A DNA stretch of 64,000 nucleotides from Notospermus geniculatus. Lineage: Eukaryota > Nemertea > Pilidiophora > Heteronemertea > Lineidae. The stretch is from the NCBI GenBank assembly GCA_002633025.1, contig NMRB01000933.1:122055-186054 (forward strand), given 5' to 3'. The notes below the pieces were generated by a model. The model did no database searches. It saw nothing but the letters and a program-made list of their open reading frames with translations, and was not told where the DNA came from. The translations under genes and the position numbers were made by a program. Of the stretch, positions 19,103-29,527 are shown piece after piece (the stretch's first letter is position 1; each line of letters opens with the position of its first letter).

Positions 19103-21966
19103 CTTCATTTCACATCCGATTGGCGCGAGGTTTTCAGCCGATATCTCCGCAACGGCTGGGTCAAATTCGACATACACCGGTACCTGTTCATCAATTGACT
19201 TATCTTTCTTGCCGGTATCTTTCTGCGCTCTTCATTTTTCGCGTAAGGCCGACATAACGTGTCCCTTTCTCAAAACCCATTTCATTAAGACCGCCACCAC
19301 CTCAATGGTGGCGGTCTTCATTGATTTTACTGACTTTCTCTGTTCCTCTCCTGGCAACATTTGGTTTTCGAGCGATAACTTGCGAAATAAACGATGTATC
19401 ACCTTAAAACTTACGGGATGGCTGGATCAGCATAAAATACAGGTCAAGTTCGTTAGCTGACTCTATCCGTTTGATGGGTATTTTGCGACTTTATCGCCTG
19501 AAAACAGCTCGTCAATGAGGTAATTCCCGAGCCCAATATAGAATCCAACGCAGGTGACGTGTTTGTTGGAATCCCCTGCTGCGTCATCGTTCCATGGCAA
19601 AATCAGAATTCAAAGTCTGCCTAGGTACTCAATCTGAACGTCAGAGAACGATTCGTACCAGCATCGTATCTCTGATGTATCGATAGCGCCATATTGCTCC
19701 GGGATCTACTTCTTCGGTCATGCTCGACAAGACTGTTCAAATCTATCGATCTGAATGATCAAGTTACCAATTGGGGATTGTGAGTGTTGCTACACATAGA
19801 AAAATCAGTTGAAGCATGTTACCTTACCTGATGAAGGGTCACTCACGCTATAGCAGCCGGTTGAACTTCTCAAGTGGTGAAGTGAAGGTTGGTCGGCCAT
19901 TTTGTTTCGACATTGTAACGTTGTCCATCCTCGGTGTTATCACTGCCAAAAATGTGCCTTAATCCACTGAATAACTTCAGATTCTACAATAAATAAAATT
20001 ATCCCACCGATATAATGCGCAAAGAACCCATCTACGTGAAAAAGCATTAGCATTGGTCTGCACTACATCAAGTGCGGAAGGTTACTGTCAACAGACGACC
20101 CACTCACTTGCGGCGAATCACTGAATTATCTCGTGATTTGCGAGATGATTACTACGCCTATATACAGTCGAGGTAGGTTACGATGGCCGCCCGAATGTAG
20201 CCGAGTACCTCCGAAGATGACGTCGATTGCCTAGGTACTCAGTGACGTCACTCTGGCTGCTCCGTCTTGGGTTGAGGTCGGTATAATCTATTTTGAGACG
20301 GTGAACACATGTTCTTTGTTTACATTTTGGACTGGCTCTCTACTTTATCTCGTGTAGAATTCCAGCGAACTGAGAGTCATGAGAGAATTAATTAGCTAGC
20401 CACTTTACTAAATTGGCCTCCTGATGTTTGCATTTTAAAGATAGACACATGTACATGTACAATGTGTAGACTTTGAAAAGGCATTTTGCTGTGGGTTTTT
20501 CCCCGACTTTAAGACCAGTTGAAGGTAGTCATGTTTGGTATCAAACTGAAGCTACTGAAGTGTAGGTTTCAACTGACCTATGACCTATTTCAAGATGACC
20601 AGGTGTAGGTTGAGCGAACGTAGCCTTGTTTGGTATTAAGGTAAAGCTAATGATGGGTAGGTTTGAACTGACCTACTGCCATGGCCTACTGAGGTACTTA
20701 AAGCCATTGGGGTCGAGGTAGTCATATTTGGTATCCAACTAAAACTTACGAAGTACATTGTATTGGTTTGAACTGACCCACTGCAATGATCTAGGTCTCC
20801 TCACCACAGTTGGAGACACATAGCAGAGAGATATCTGGCATCAGCTCAAGTTAGAATTACGTTGTTTGGTGTTATCAGTGACCTCTCTCTAGTGTCCCGA
20901 TATTCAAGGGCGGTCTTCAAATTGACTGACAAGTCAATTTCTAGTTTCGCCATGTGTTTAGTGCAGTTTACACGTGCGAGGTGCTTTGCGTCATTTTAAA
21001 ATGGCCGCCATTTCGGCCGTAAACACAAACTGTGATTGGTGAAAGAACTTCTTTTCTGTCACGTTTATACATCCTGAGAATATCAGGCGTTCTTAGTGCT
21101 CGCTACTTTCGTCGCCGCCCCTGAGAGAATACGCCTGAATCGGTGGAATATCAAAGCCATTCCAGCAAATGTTCATCCCCACCATCTCATCCCAAGTTGG
21201 CCAGTGATTGTTACACATGAACTACGCAGGTAACAAAGCTGACCCAGCAGGTCAACATGAAATATACTCCTGTTTCGCGACTTGTGGCCTGAGAATAGGG
21301 AGTTTTCGCAAAGCCCCCGAAACGCCAACGCCAACGCCAAACCCATTGTTCGGTGCCACGAAGAGAGCACCGAACAAAAGGATAGACGTTCGCGTTGGCG
21401 TTCCGGGGGCTTTGCGAAAACTCTATACTGATATACATTTTGTGCGGTGAATGTAGGATAGGCTGAACTCAACTTAGATTGAATCCAGCGGTGTAGGATA
21501 GGTTAATTGCCTGGCATAACAAGGTCAGCTGTGTCAGCTGCTTGGCTGTGAATATTACAAGGGCCGCTATACATGTATACGTGTAACTGATCTCTAGTTA
21601 GGCTAAGGTGGGGAAGCTGAGGTACTTCAGCACTGTGTTATGCGTGACACTACCGGTACAATCTACATGTAATGCCTGTCATGTTAAGGTGTCTCAGAAA
21701 TGGCGTTCGCTGATTGGGCGCATTTTCTCTGGCGCCAAATACCCCAGCAAATCAAGCGAAATCTCTCAGGGGTTTGTTTGCGGTGACGAAGGGAGCGAGC
21801 AGTAAGAACGCCTGATATTCTCAGGATGCGTTTATAGGGAAAATGACAGTGATGATGGCTGAAGCGGCAAAAAGACAAATCGATTGATGTATGGTATGTC
21901 GAATTGGACCCAGCCGTTGTGGAACTATCGTTCATAAACCTCGCGCCACTCGAAAGTGGAATGAAG
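19103..21966. repeat. Large inverted-repeat region
   Basis: 19103-19216 recurs inverted at 21863-21966 (shared CAACGGCTGGGTC and ATTCGACATAC). A second inverted pair, about 47 bp, is 21070-21116 and 21782-21828 (shared GAATATCAGGCGTTCTTA in part). A short perfect hairpin, AAGACCGCCACCA and its inverse, lies at 19288-19319. No transposase frame was found inside. The interior also repeats GGTTTGAACTGACC and related phrases at 20569, 20661 and 20766. Confidence 0.45.
21296..21425. mobile_element. TAGGGAG hairpin MITE, family B copy 3
   Basis: The ends are TAGGGAGTTTTCGCAAAGCC and an inverse with a few changes. It is nearly identical inside to 17752-17883 (GAGAGCACCGAACAAAAGGA shared exactly). 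It lies inside the 19.1-22.0 kb inverted-repeat region. Confidence 0.8.
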
Positions 21967-22257
21967 ACTAGTTTGAATATTTTGAGCGTCATGGTCAGTT
22001 TCGCTTGATTTCATAGCGATTAACTCAGATGCCAAGTACATTACACAATGTTAGCACAACGGTGTGTACTGATAGAGTTGCACACGCTGTGCGTACATTG
22101 TGGAGCAAGGTTTGGCAGTTTGCAGCCGTTTCGAGCGTGATATGCGTACGTATTTCATGCCATGGTCGAGTCACGTGACGAACGTAGGCCTACATATATC
22201 GTGCCATTGATAGAGTCATGTGATCCCGCGAGGAGTGATCACGCGCACTTGTAGTCC

Positions 22258-22634
22258 TAAACTCCCTACGCAGTTGTGAGTCGCGCCCCCTTCGGTTTAC
22301 CCGCTCTCCACAACTGCTTCACTTCGTGGGAGTCGCCGCGTTTGGTCAGCAGATGGCGTCAGGGCATGGCGCGAGTTTTACAGCCTATCAGCACGCTGCT
22401 TTCTGAACTCTTTGGCCGGTTGGCAACGGATGTTCTTGTGCTACCATGGCTACGAACCGCTCGGCCAATGAAAAAGTGTCTCAGGCCAGCTTGGTTACCG
22501 GTTGCTCGGTGCTCTCATTGGTCGACTCTCTCAGCGCCATCTGTTGACCAAACGCAGCGAATTTTACGAAGTAAGGCAGTTGTGGGGAGCGGGTAAACCG
22601 AAGGGGCGCGGTACACAACTGCGTAGGGAGTTTA
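22258..22634. mobile_element. TIR MITE, TAAACTCCCTACGCAG ends (377 bp)
   Basis: The ends TAAACTCCCTACGCAGTTGT and their inverse enclose two further inverted blocks, around CGGTTTACCCGCTC and CACAACTGC. The inner part 22304-22542 recurs at 25026-25263 without the ends. Confidence 0.75.
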
Positions 22635-23333
22635 TTGTAGTCCTACCTGCAAGGGGACGTTGGACTTGGTACAGTTATCCATCACAGATTCATCTGAAAC
22701 ACACGGCGTCACGACTAAATTTTAGAATCCCCGGTCGGAAGTGACGTACTCCATGGCACACAATGAAACATTCGGAACGACCTGAGGCGAACTGCTTATC
22801 TGTCACTGAGCAGCGCATTTCACCTCGGACACAAGTCCAAGGCAGCCATATTGCTTATCAACAAACCCACGTGACCGCCGGCGTCACGACCGTCGGACTA
22901 TTTCCCCGAATTTTGGCCCTGTTAAGATGTTCAACCTGATTTGTTGGATAAGTTGAGGCATACATGTATTATATATAAACTTACCGGTATCTCACCTAAT
23001 CTGCCAATTATTGATCAATAACGCAACATTTTTATGTGACCTATTTAGTTCATGCGCAGAGTATTGCTGGTGTGATGAGCGAACCGCATCACTCAAAGCC
23101 CTCACAAGCGCGTTGCAATCGTTGCGCGTTCAAGATGGCTGCCTTGGAATTGTGTCCGAAGGGAAATACAAGTGAGTGTCTACGGAAATTGCCGAGCAGT
23201 TTTCTTCGGAAGCTCCGAATGACAAAGGAAAAGAAACTGGAGCACACAAGGAACGCTTATTATTATCTTATGCTCGGTTGCATCAAGCAAGGCCCTTCGC
23301 TGTGGTCACGCTTTCAGGACGTCCTATTTCTAG

Positions 23334-24636
23334 CCTTCATTGCGCCTGGTTCGGAAGATCCCAATAATTCCACCAATAAATAGAACTCTCAGAGACATTA
23401 GTCTGTCATTCAATGAGGTTCATCCCTCCATATTTGTTCATTATATTGAATATCCCGTCCCTCGGAGGAGATGTCTTGTCTACACACCTGTCTACAGACT
23501 TGGCAGCACAACAACAACATACCGGATACAGTACAATTCTTCCTTTTATTATGATACAGAGAATGATGGAACAAATTTTTTACTTTTTGTTTCATTTCAT
23601 TTTGCAATGATGATTGAGACACAGGTCGGTGCTGGGCAGGTCAAATTAGATATAATGGTCGCATGAAGATGAATGCATAAGTGGGTTGGGGAAGTTTGAC
23701 GATTTTTACCAAAATGGCCAAGACGAGTATGCGCTGAGGTTCTCAAGTACGGCAGATCTAACTGTCGGTGTGTTTTGGTGTTACCAACCGGGAAGGGGGC
23801 TTGTGGTGACCATCTACAGCTCCAGAAGAAAACATCTCGGTGGTGAAATTGTCTACACCTTAGTCGTCAACGACACAACCAAAATTAGTATTGGGGGATC
23901 ACTGTCTTTCGCGGACTTTCATTTTTTTTTCGATGACGATTGCTATCTTTTATACCAGACCCTCAATGACATAACCGACCTTATATATATAGTTTTCCGA
24001 AAAACTCGGGATGGGGCCCCCGCGAAAGGGTGGGATAAACTTATAGTGAATGGTAAATTAACGCACCTAATGACTCAGTATCGACTGGGTGTCATCATCC
24101 TAGGCTCCAAAAAGTCAGGCCTAGCGATACTGGAATTGAGCTATATCTCGAAGTTCTTACTATCACCACCAGACGGCGTGGTTAGGAAAACATACGTGAA
24201 CGTTGAAAAACCATTTCAGAAGACTACAATATTTCAAAAACAGGAAGTCACCGTTGATGAAAATTTGAACGTAAGGACAATTCACACGACTGCAGGATAT
24301 TATGATCGGGTTCATGTTCACGAATGGTGAACTCTTCGATATTAGAGAGGTTGCGCAGCTTTCCGACTCCGACTTCAACTACGAGAATGAATGGGCGTCA
24401 TCATCCTAGGATCCAAAAAGTCAAACTTAGCGATACTGGAATTGAGCTGTATATCAAAGTCCTTACTATCACCACCAGACGGCGTGGTTAGGAAAACATA
24501 CGTGAACGTTGAAAAACCATTTCAGAAGACTACAATATTTCAAAAACAGGGAGTCACCGTTGATGAAAATTTGAACGTAAGGACAATTCACACGACTGCA
24601 GGATATTATGATCGGGTTCATGTTCACGAATGGTGA
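23334..24636 (+). pseudogene. Unknown-family member, broken copy
   Basis: This is homologous to the intact exon at 25797-26837, starting at the same phase-0 acceptor (TTCTAG). Relative to that exon it lacks 44 bp near 23660, which shifts the frame after LDIMV and brings a stop; the rest continues in another frame from 23686 to 24330. The last part is then duplicated in tandem (about 24087-24386 and 24391-24699, period 306 bp). The duplication includes the first 45 bp of a MITE that sits behind the stop codon, so the MITE was there first. It is probably non-functional. Confidence 0.7.
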
Positions 24637-24647
24637 ACTCTTCGATA

Positions 24648-25022
24648 TTAGAGAGGTTGCGCAGCTTTCCGACTCCGACTTCAACTACGAGAATGAATTG
24701 CAGTCCGCTGTAGACATCCTTGATAAAAACGATGTGATAGACGTTTTCAATTCGTCAAACACCATAAATTGAAAGCAGAAAAATTTGGCCTTATAAATCG
24801 GAAGGGAGTGCGGATAAATAATGAATATTGAAGTCGTAATCCTAGTCGTTACGACTTGAAACACGACTACAGCTGTATAATATTTGCGATTTACGTGCAC
24901 TTCCGATTACGAGTCAAAACTATTCTGCCACAACGTTATGGCATTATAGGATTTGCAAACGTCTATCAAATTGTTTTTATCAAGGATGTGTACAGCGGCC
25001 TGCAATTAATTATGGTAGTTAA
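24648..25022. mobile_element. Long-TIR MITE, right-truncated copy
   Basis: The element begins TTAGAGAGGTTGCGCAGCTT and matches 40328-40733 in reading order, but stops after GGTAGTTAAG where it is fused to an inner piece of the 22.3-kb MITE. Its TIR is over 100 bp long, so its two halves resemble each other inverted. Confidence 0.7.
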
Positions 25023-25025
25023 GAC

Positions 25026-25263
25026 ATTCTCCACAACTGCTTCACTTCGTGGGAGTCACCGCGTTTGGTCAGCAGATGGCGTCAGGGCATGGCGCGAGTT
25101 TTACAGCCTATCAGCACGCTGCTTTCTGAACTCTTTGGCCGGTTGGCAACGGATGTTCTTGTGCTACCATGGCTACGAACCGCTCGGCCAATGAAAAAGT
25201 GTCTCAGACTTGCTTGGTTACCGGTTGCTCGGTGCTCTCGTTGGTCGACTCTCTCAGCGCCAT
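25026..25263. repeat. Inner fragment of the 22.3-kb MITE
   Basis: It corresponds to 22304-22542. Both of its borders are junctions with other repeats, which suggests rearrangement during tandem duplication of the 22.7-24.7 kb block. Confidence 0.65.
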
Positions 25264-25796
25264 GAACTGCTTATCTGTCACTGGGCAGCGCATTTCACCT
25301 CGGACACAAGCCCAAGGCAGCCATATTGCTTATCAACAAACCCACGTGACCGTCGGACTATTTCCCCGAATTTTTGCCATGTTAAGATGTTAAACCTGAT
25401 TTGTTTGATAAGTGGAGGCACATACATGTATTATATATAAACTTACCGGTATCTCACTTAATCTGCCAATTAGGCCCTATTGATCAATAACGCAACATTT
25501 TTTGTGACCTGTTTAGTTCATGCGCAGAGTATTGCTGGTGTGATGAGGCGAACCGCATTACTCAAAGCCCTCACAAGCGCGTTGCAATCGTTGCGCGTTC
25601 AAGATGGCTGCCTTGGAATTGTGTCCGAGGGGAAATGCGAGTGTCAACGGAAATTGCCGAGCAGTTGTCTTCGGAAGCTCCGAATGCAAATGGAAAAGAA
25701 TCTGGAGCATACAAGGAAGGCTTATTATTCTCATACTCGGTTGCATCAAGCAAGGCCCTTCGCTGTGGTCATGCTTTCAGTACGTCCTATTTCTAG

Positions 25797-26837
25797 CCTT
25801 CATTGCGCCTGGTTCGGAAGATCCCAATAATTCCACCAATAAATAGAACTCTCAGAGACATTATTCTGTCATTCAATGAGGTCCATTCTTCCATATTTGT
25901 TCATTATATTGAATATCCCGTCCCTCGGAGGAGATGTCTTGTCTACACACCTGTCTACAGACCTGGCAGCACAACAACAACATACCGGATACAGTACAAT
26001 TCTTCCTTTTATTATGATACAGAGAATGGTGGAACAAATTTTTTACTTTTTGTTTCATTTCATTTTGCAATGATGATTGAGACACAGGTCGGTGCTGGGC
26101 AGGTCAAATTAGATATAATGGTATTTAACTTTTTAACTGGTAAATCTTTAGGCCGCATGTCTGTACCACATGAAGATGAATGCATAAGTGGGTTGGGGAA
26201 GTTTGACGATCTTTACCAAAATGGCCAAGACGAGTATGCGCTGAGGTTCTCAAGTACGGCGGATCTGACTGTCGGTGTGTTTTGGTGTTACCAACCCGGA
26301 AGGGGGCTTGTGGTGACCATCTACAGCTCCAGAAGAAACCGTCTCGGTGGTGAAATTGTCTACACCTTAGTAGTCAATGACACAACCAAAATTGGTATTG
26401 AGGGATCACTGTCTTTCGCGGACTTTCATTTTTTTTTCGATGACGATTGCTATCTTTTATACCAGACCCTCAATGACATAACCGATCTTATATATATAGT
26501 TTTCCGAAAAACTCGGGATGGGGCCCCCGCGAAAGGGTGGGATAAACTTATAGTGAATGGTAAATTAACGCACCTAATGACTCAGTTTCGACTGGGGGTC
26601 ATCATCCTAGGCTCCAAAAAGTCAGGCTTAGTGATACTGGAATTGAGCTATATATCAAAGTCCTTACTATCACCACCAGACGGCGCGGTTAGGAAAACAT
26701 ACGTGAACGTTGAAAAACCATTTCAGAAGACTACAATATTTCAAAAACAGGAAGTCACCGTTGATGAAAATTTGAACGTAAGGGCAATTCACACGATTGC
26801 AGGATATTATGATCGGGTTCATGTTCACAAGTGGTAA
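25797..26837 (+). CDS. Unknown protein family, intact large exon (346 aa)
   Basis: I do not recognise this family. The exon opens at a phase-0 acceptor (CTATTTCTAG before 25797) and runs to a stop at 26837, starting PSLRLVRKIPIIPPINRT. It has many short hydrophobic strands separated by turns, the look of an all-beta or propeller-like fold, four Cys (in RRRC, DEC, FWC and DDDC contexts) and three N-glycosylation sequons (NRT, NSS, NDT), suggesting a secreted or extracellular protein. The first coding exon, probably with the signal peptide, was not found upstream. Paralogues are the broken copy at 23334, the diverged exon at 27756 and the minus-strand exon at 61615. Shared marks are RK(I/V)P(I/V)IPP at the start, a P-x-x-x-x-C turn in the middle (HEDECISG against NDGSCLSD) and a Phe-rich strand before D-x-Y. 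Confidence 0.6.
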   Translation, partial: PSLRLVRKIPIIPPINRTLRDIILSFNEVHSSIFVHYIEYPVPRRRCLVYTPVYRPGSTTTTYRIQYNSSFYYDTENGGTNFLLFVSFHFAMMIETQVGAGQVKLDIMVFNFLTGKSLGRMSVPHEDECISGLGKFDDLYQNGQDEYALRFSSTADLTVGVFWCYQPGRGLVVTIYSSRRNRLGGEIVYTLVVNDTTKIGIEGSLSFADFHFFFDDDCYLLYQTLNDITDLIYIVFRKTRDGAPAKGWDKLIVNGKLTHLMTQFRLGVIILGSKKSGLVILELSYISKSLLSPPDGAVRKTYVNVEKPFQKTTIFQKQEVTVDENLNVRAIHTIAGYYDRVHVHKW

Positions 26838-27518
26838 ACTCGTCGATATTTCTCCCTCAGTTCCCAATTGCTCCGCGGAGCGAATTGGGGTCTTGTAATC
26901 TCGATCATCCGTGTGTCGCAGCGTCTGTGTGTCCGTCCATCTGTGAGCCAATGTCTTGCGAGCCAGGTAACCTGAGAGTGACTTAGGCCCACACTTTCAA
27001 AGCTGTTTTAACGCTAAAATGCACTTGCAGGCCTATGGCACTGCCGCAAGAAATTAATCATCCCCCACATGTAACACGTAGTGGAACCATGTTGAAACTC
27101 ATCGAGCTAAAGCAACGTTTCAGGAAGAACAGTGTTTTATCTTCAAGTACTTTTGAAAATATGAAAATAAAAATGCTTCTTGAGGTAGAACAGATTTGTG
27201 TTAAAACAGGTTTCGAATAAAACAGTTTTTAAAAGTATGGGCCATAGGCCCATTGTTTTCAAAGCTCTGGCAGTCCCATATTCCTGCAAGTGCTAGAATA
27301 AAATGCATTTTATCTTTGAAACTGCTTTGAAAATATGGGCCCGGAGTCTGTCGCTGTGACAAGACAAGCCAAGAGGAAGTTAGACATGCCCCCTAAAAAT
27401 GCGTTTCCGTCGGAGCGTTCTAACTAAAACAACTTCGAAAATGTGATTTTTCCTAAAAACACTGTTTTACTTTTTTTAAATGCATTTTAGCGTAAAAACA
27501 ACTTTGAAAACATGGGAC

Positions 27519-27668
27519 TTTGAATCTAGCCCACGTCATATGGTAATCACAAAATATGGACATTTAATGTCCATATTTTGTGATTTAATACAATATGACG
27601 TGGGCTAGATTCGAACCCGGTAACTAGGTAGCACTTGGCTAGCAAACGTGATAACCACTACGGAGGCC
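27519..27668 (-). repeat. tRNA-like SINE head fused to a hairpin
   Basis: Read on the minus strand, 27668-27600 is tRNA-like: GTAGTGGTTATCACG is box A-like and GGGTTCGAATC is a good box B. Its 3' end continues into a palindrome (27519-27615) with arms ATCTAGCCCACGTCATAT and CACAAAATATGGACATT. The palindrome repeats the end of the tRNA-like region in its other arm. It is not a standard tRNA, since an acceptor stem is not visible. Confidence 0.5.
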
Positions 27669-27755
27669 ATCAGGGCTCAGCAAGTCAACATATTCCTTCA
27701 AAATAACTACACTGATTCAAAGTGGATGTTCATGAAATAAAAATCATCATTGCAG

Positions 27756-28757
27756 ACGAAAACTATCACATTCAATTTAGATCGAAAGGTTCCAGTCATT
27801 CCCCCCATTTGTAGAAACAGAAGATCCGGTGACTTTTTGGATTTTGACAGAACATTTGGACGGCTTATCTTTGTATGGAAACCACGGACTTCGCCATTTT
27901 TGTCATTACTTGTGTATCATATGAGCAGATCTTCGTTTGAAATTCTGTACAATGTATCTGTCTGTTTCAAAGCGTCGTCACGGTCTCGTCTCTGGCCGGG
28001 TCAGCATTTTAGGAAATATGTGATCTATCGTGATAACGGTAGAGGTTACAGTCTTCTGGATATGTCGACGGGAGGGTGTTCAGGCAATATCATCATGCCA
28101 AATGATGGCTCATGCCTGTCGGATAATACCCTAGACTTTCTACAAGGACTTCACGATAAGTTATTGGTGGCATGCCAAGAGAGTAACATGGCAGTAATAT
28201 ACGACGTGGCAGAAGTCAACATCTCATCTCGTGTTCAACTTCTTCTCATCAATGGAACCAGGATACGTTTGAGAGCGGTAACATGTTCATTTGCATTTGG
28301 CAGAGATGTGTACATTTCAACAATCTCCATGAACACAGTTGACGTCGTCGTTTATCCTGAAAGTGACAAGTACAGTAGACCCCTGGCTGAGAGTGTCGAC
28401 GTCAACCCCCCAAACTGTCAGACCCTCGGGGTGTACATGTTTTTCAATTCCTTCTCGAATATACTTTTTGTTCTTAAATTCCCAGGCCCTCGTGCTATCG
28501 GTATAAAGCTGGTACGAATAGCACGCTATGGTTTAAAAGGACAAAATTCAAGGACGATAGGCATCAAGAAAATAACGACTTCTGTCCATCCTGTTAGGAA
28601 TGATGGATATCATTTTTATGCTTTCTCCTCGATAGATGGTTCACTTTTGCATTTAATCAGCTCGTCGCAAAATACAGCTGGTTACGCTTACATCAAAGGG
28701 GTTGAAATTTATAGTCCAGGTGGGGAGACGAATGTGAAATTCACAAACATGTCATGA
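27756..28757 (+). CDS. Unknown protein family, second intact exon (333 aa)
   Basis: Acceptor CATCATTGCAG, phase 0, then TKTITFNLDRKVPVIPPICR and an open frame to a stop at 28757. It is a diverged relative of 25797-26837: the opening RKVPVIPP, the NDGSCLSD turn, the SFAFGRDVYISTISMNTVDV block and a final YHFYAFSSIDGSLLHL block line up in order. Four sequons (NVS, NIS, NGT, NMS) suggest glycosylation, and alternating beta-strand-like segments suggest a propeller-like fold. The upstream exon was not identified. It could be the last exon of the same gene type rather than of the same gene as 25797. Function unknown. Confidence 0.55.
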   Translation, partial: TKTITFNLDRKVPVIPPICRNRRSGDFLDFDRTFGRLIFVWKPRTSPFLSLLVYHMSRSSFEILYNVSVCFKASSRSRLWPGQHFRKYVIYRDNGRGYSLLDMSTGGCSGNIIMPNDGSCLSDNTLDFLQGLHDKLLVACQESNMAVIYDVAEVNISSRVQLLLINGTRIRLRAVTCSFAFGRDVYISTISMNTVDVVVYPESDKYSRPLAESVDVNPPNCQTLGVYMFFNSFSNILFVLKFPGPRAIGIKLVRIARYGLKGQNSRTIGIKKITTSVHPVRNDGYHFYAFSSIDGSLLHLISSSQNTAGYAYIKGVEIYSPGGETNVKFTNMS

Positions 28758-29527
28758 TATTCTAAAATAGCTCAGCACCACTCAACACGAAGCAAAGCCC
28801 AAAGTACTAAGAAAGTTCCACTCTATCAATCGGCAACAAAAATCACAAAAATATTACATAATTAAAAGTTTGGTTTTTGGTGTTTTTTTCCGATGAGCTA
28901 TTACATAATTACGATATTTTTAAATTTCCAAAATTCCGACGCACAAATATGACCAACAAGATATTTGGGGTGGCCCCCAAAAAAACTGGAACACAACTTA
29001 TCAGGCCAAAACCTTTACACCTTTTAAACAAATGATGTAACTGACATCATGATGTCATCAACATATCAGACTTGATAATTGCGCATGCGCGAGGGGTATG
29101 GGCGTTTAAATCGAGATCGGTGAAGAAATTATCGTCAAAAGTCGCTTTTTCTGAGGAACGTTTGAATTAAAATCATCTTCGTCAGGATTGGAAGGCTGCT
29201 TAACGTTGGATTCGTGTTTTTATGTTATCTGTTGCCTTTATGTTTCGTCGTAATAGTCAAAACTTGATGTGTGATCTGTGTAGCCTAAGTTTTTCGCGGG
29301 TTGGAGTTTGTTGACTTCTATCAGTGTTTATTGTGTGCCTCTGTGTACATCAATGTACTGGCGTGCAGATGATATGCTTCCATGGCCGATGTGAGTATTC
29401 GATTCATGTACTTTGGGTATTTAGTTGATGTTTAATTTTGCAGAGTTATACCTGGACGTTTTTTATCAGGACTTTAGCCTACCATCATTGCATCAAACCT
29501 TTTGGACTTGGAATATAGACTCAACCA
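28758..29527 (+). other. Gene 3' flank and probable LINE 5' leader
   Basis: No exon is seen. The part directly before 29528 is likely the 5' UTR of the LINE, but I could not find its first base. Confidence 0.3.

Noticed and set aside
25558-25753. Minus-strand frames near the acceptor of the unknown gene
   Set aside because: They overlap one another and a dispersed repeat and lack features.
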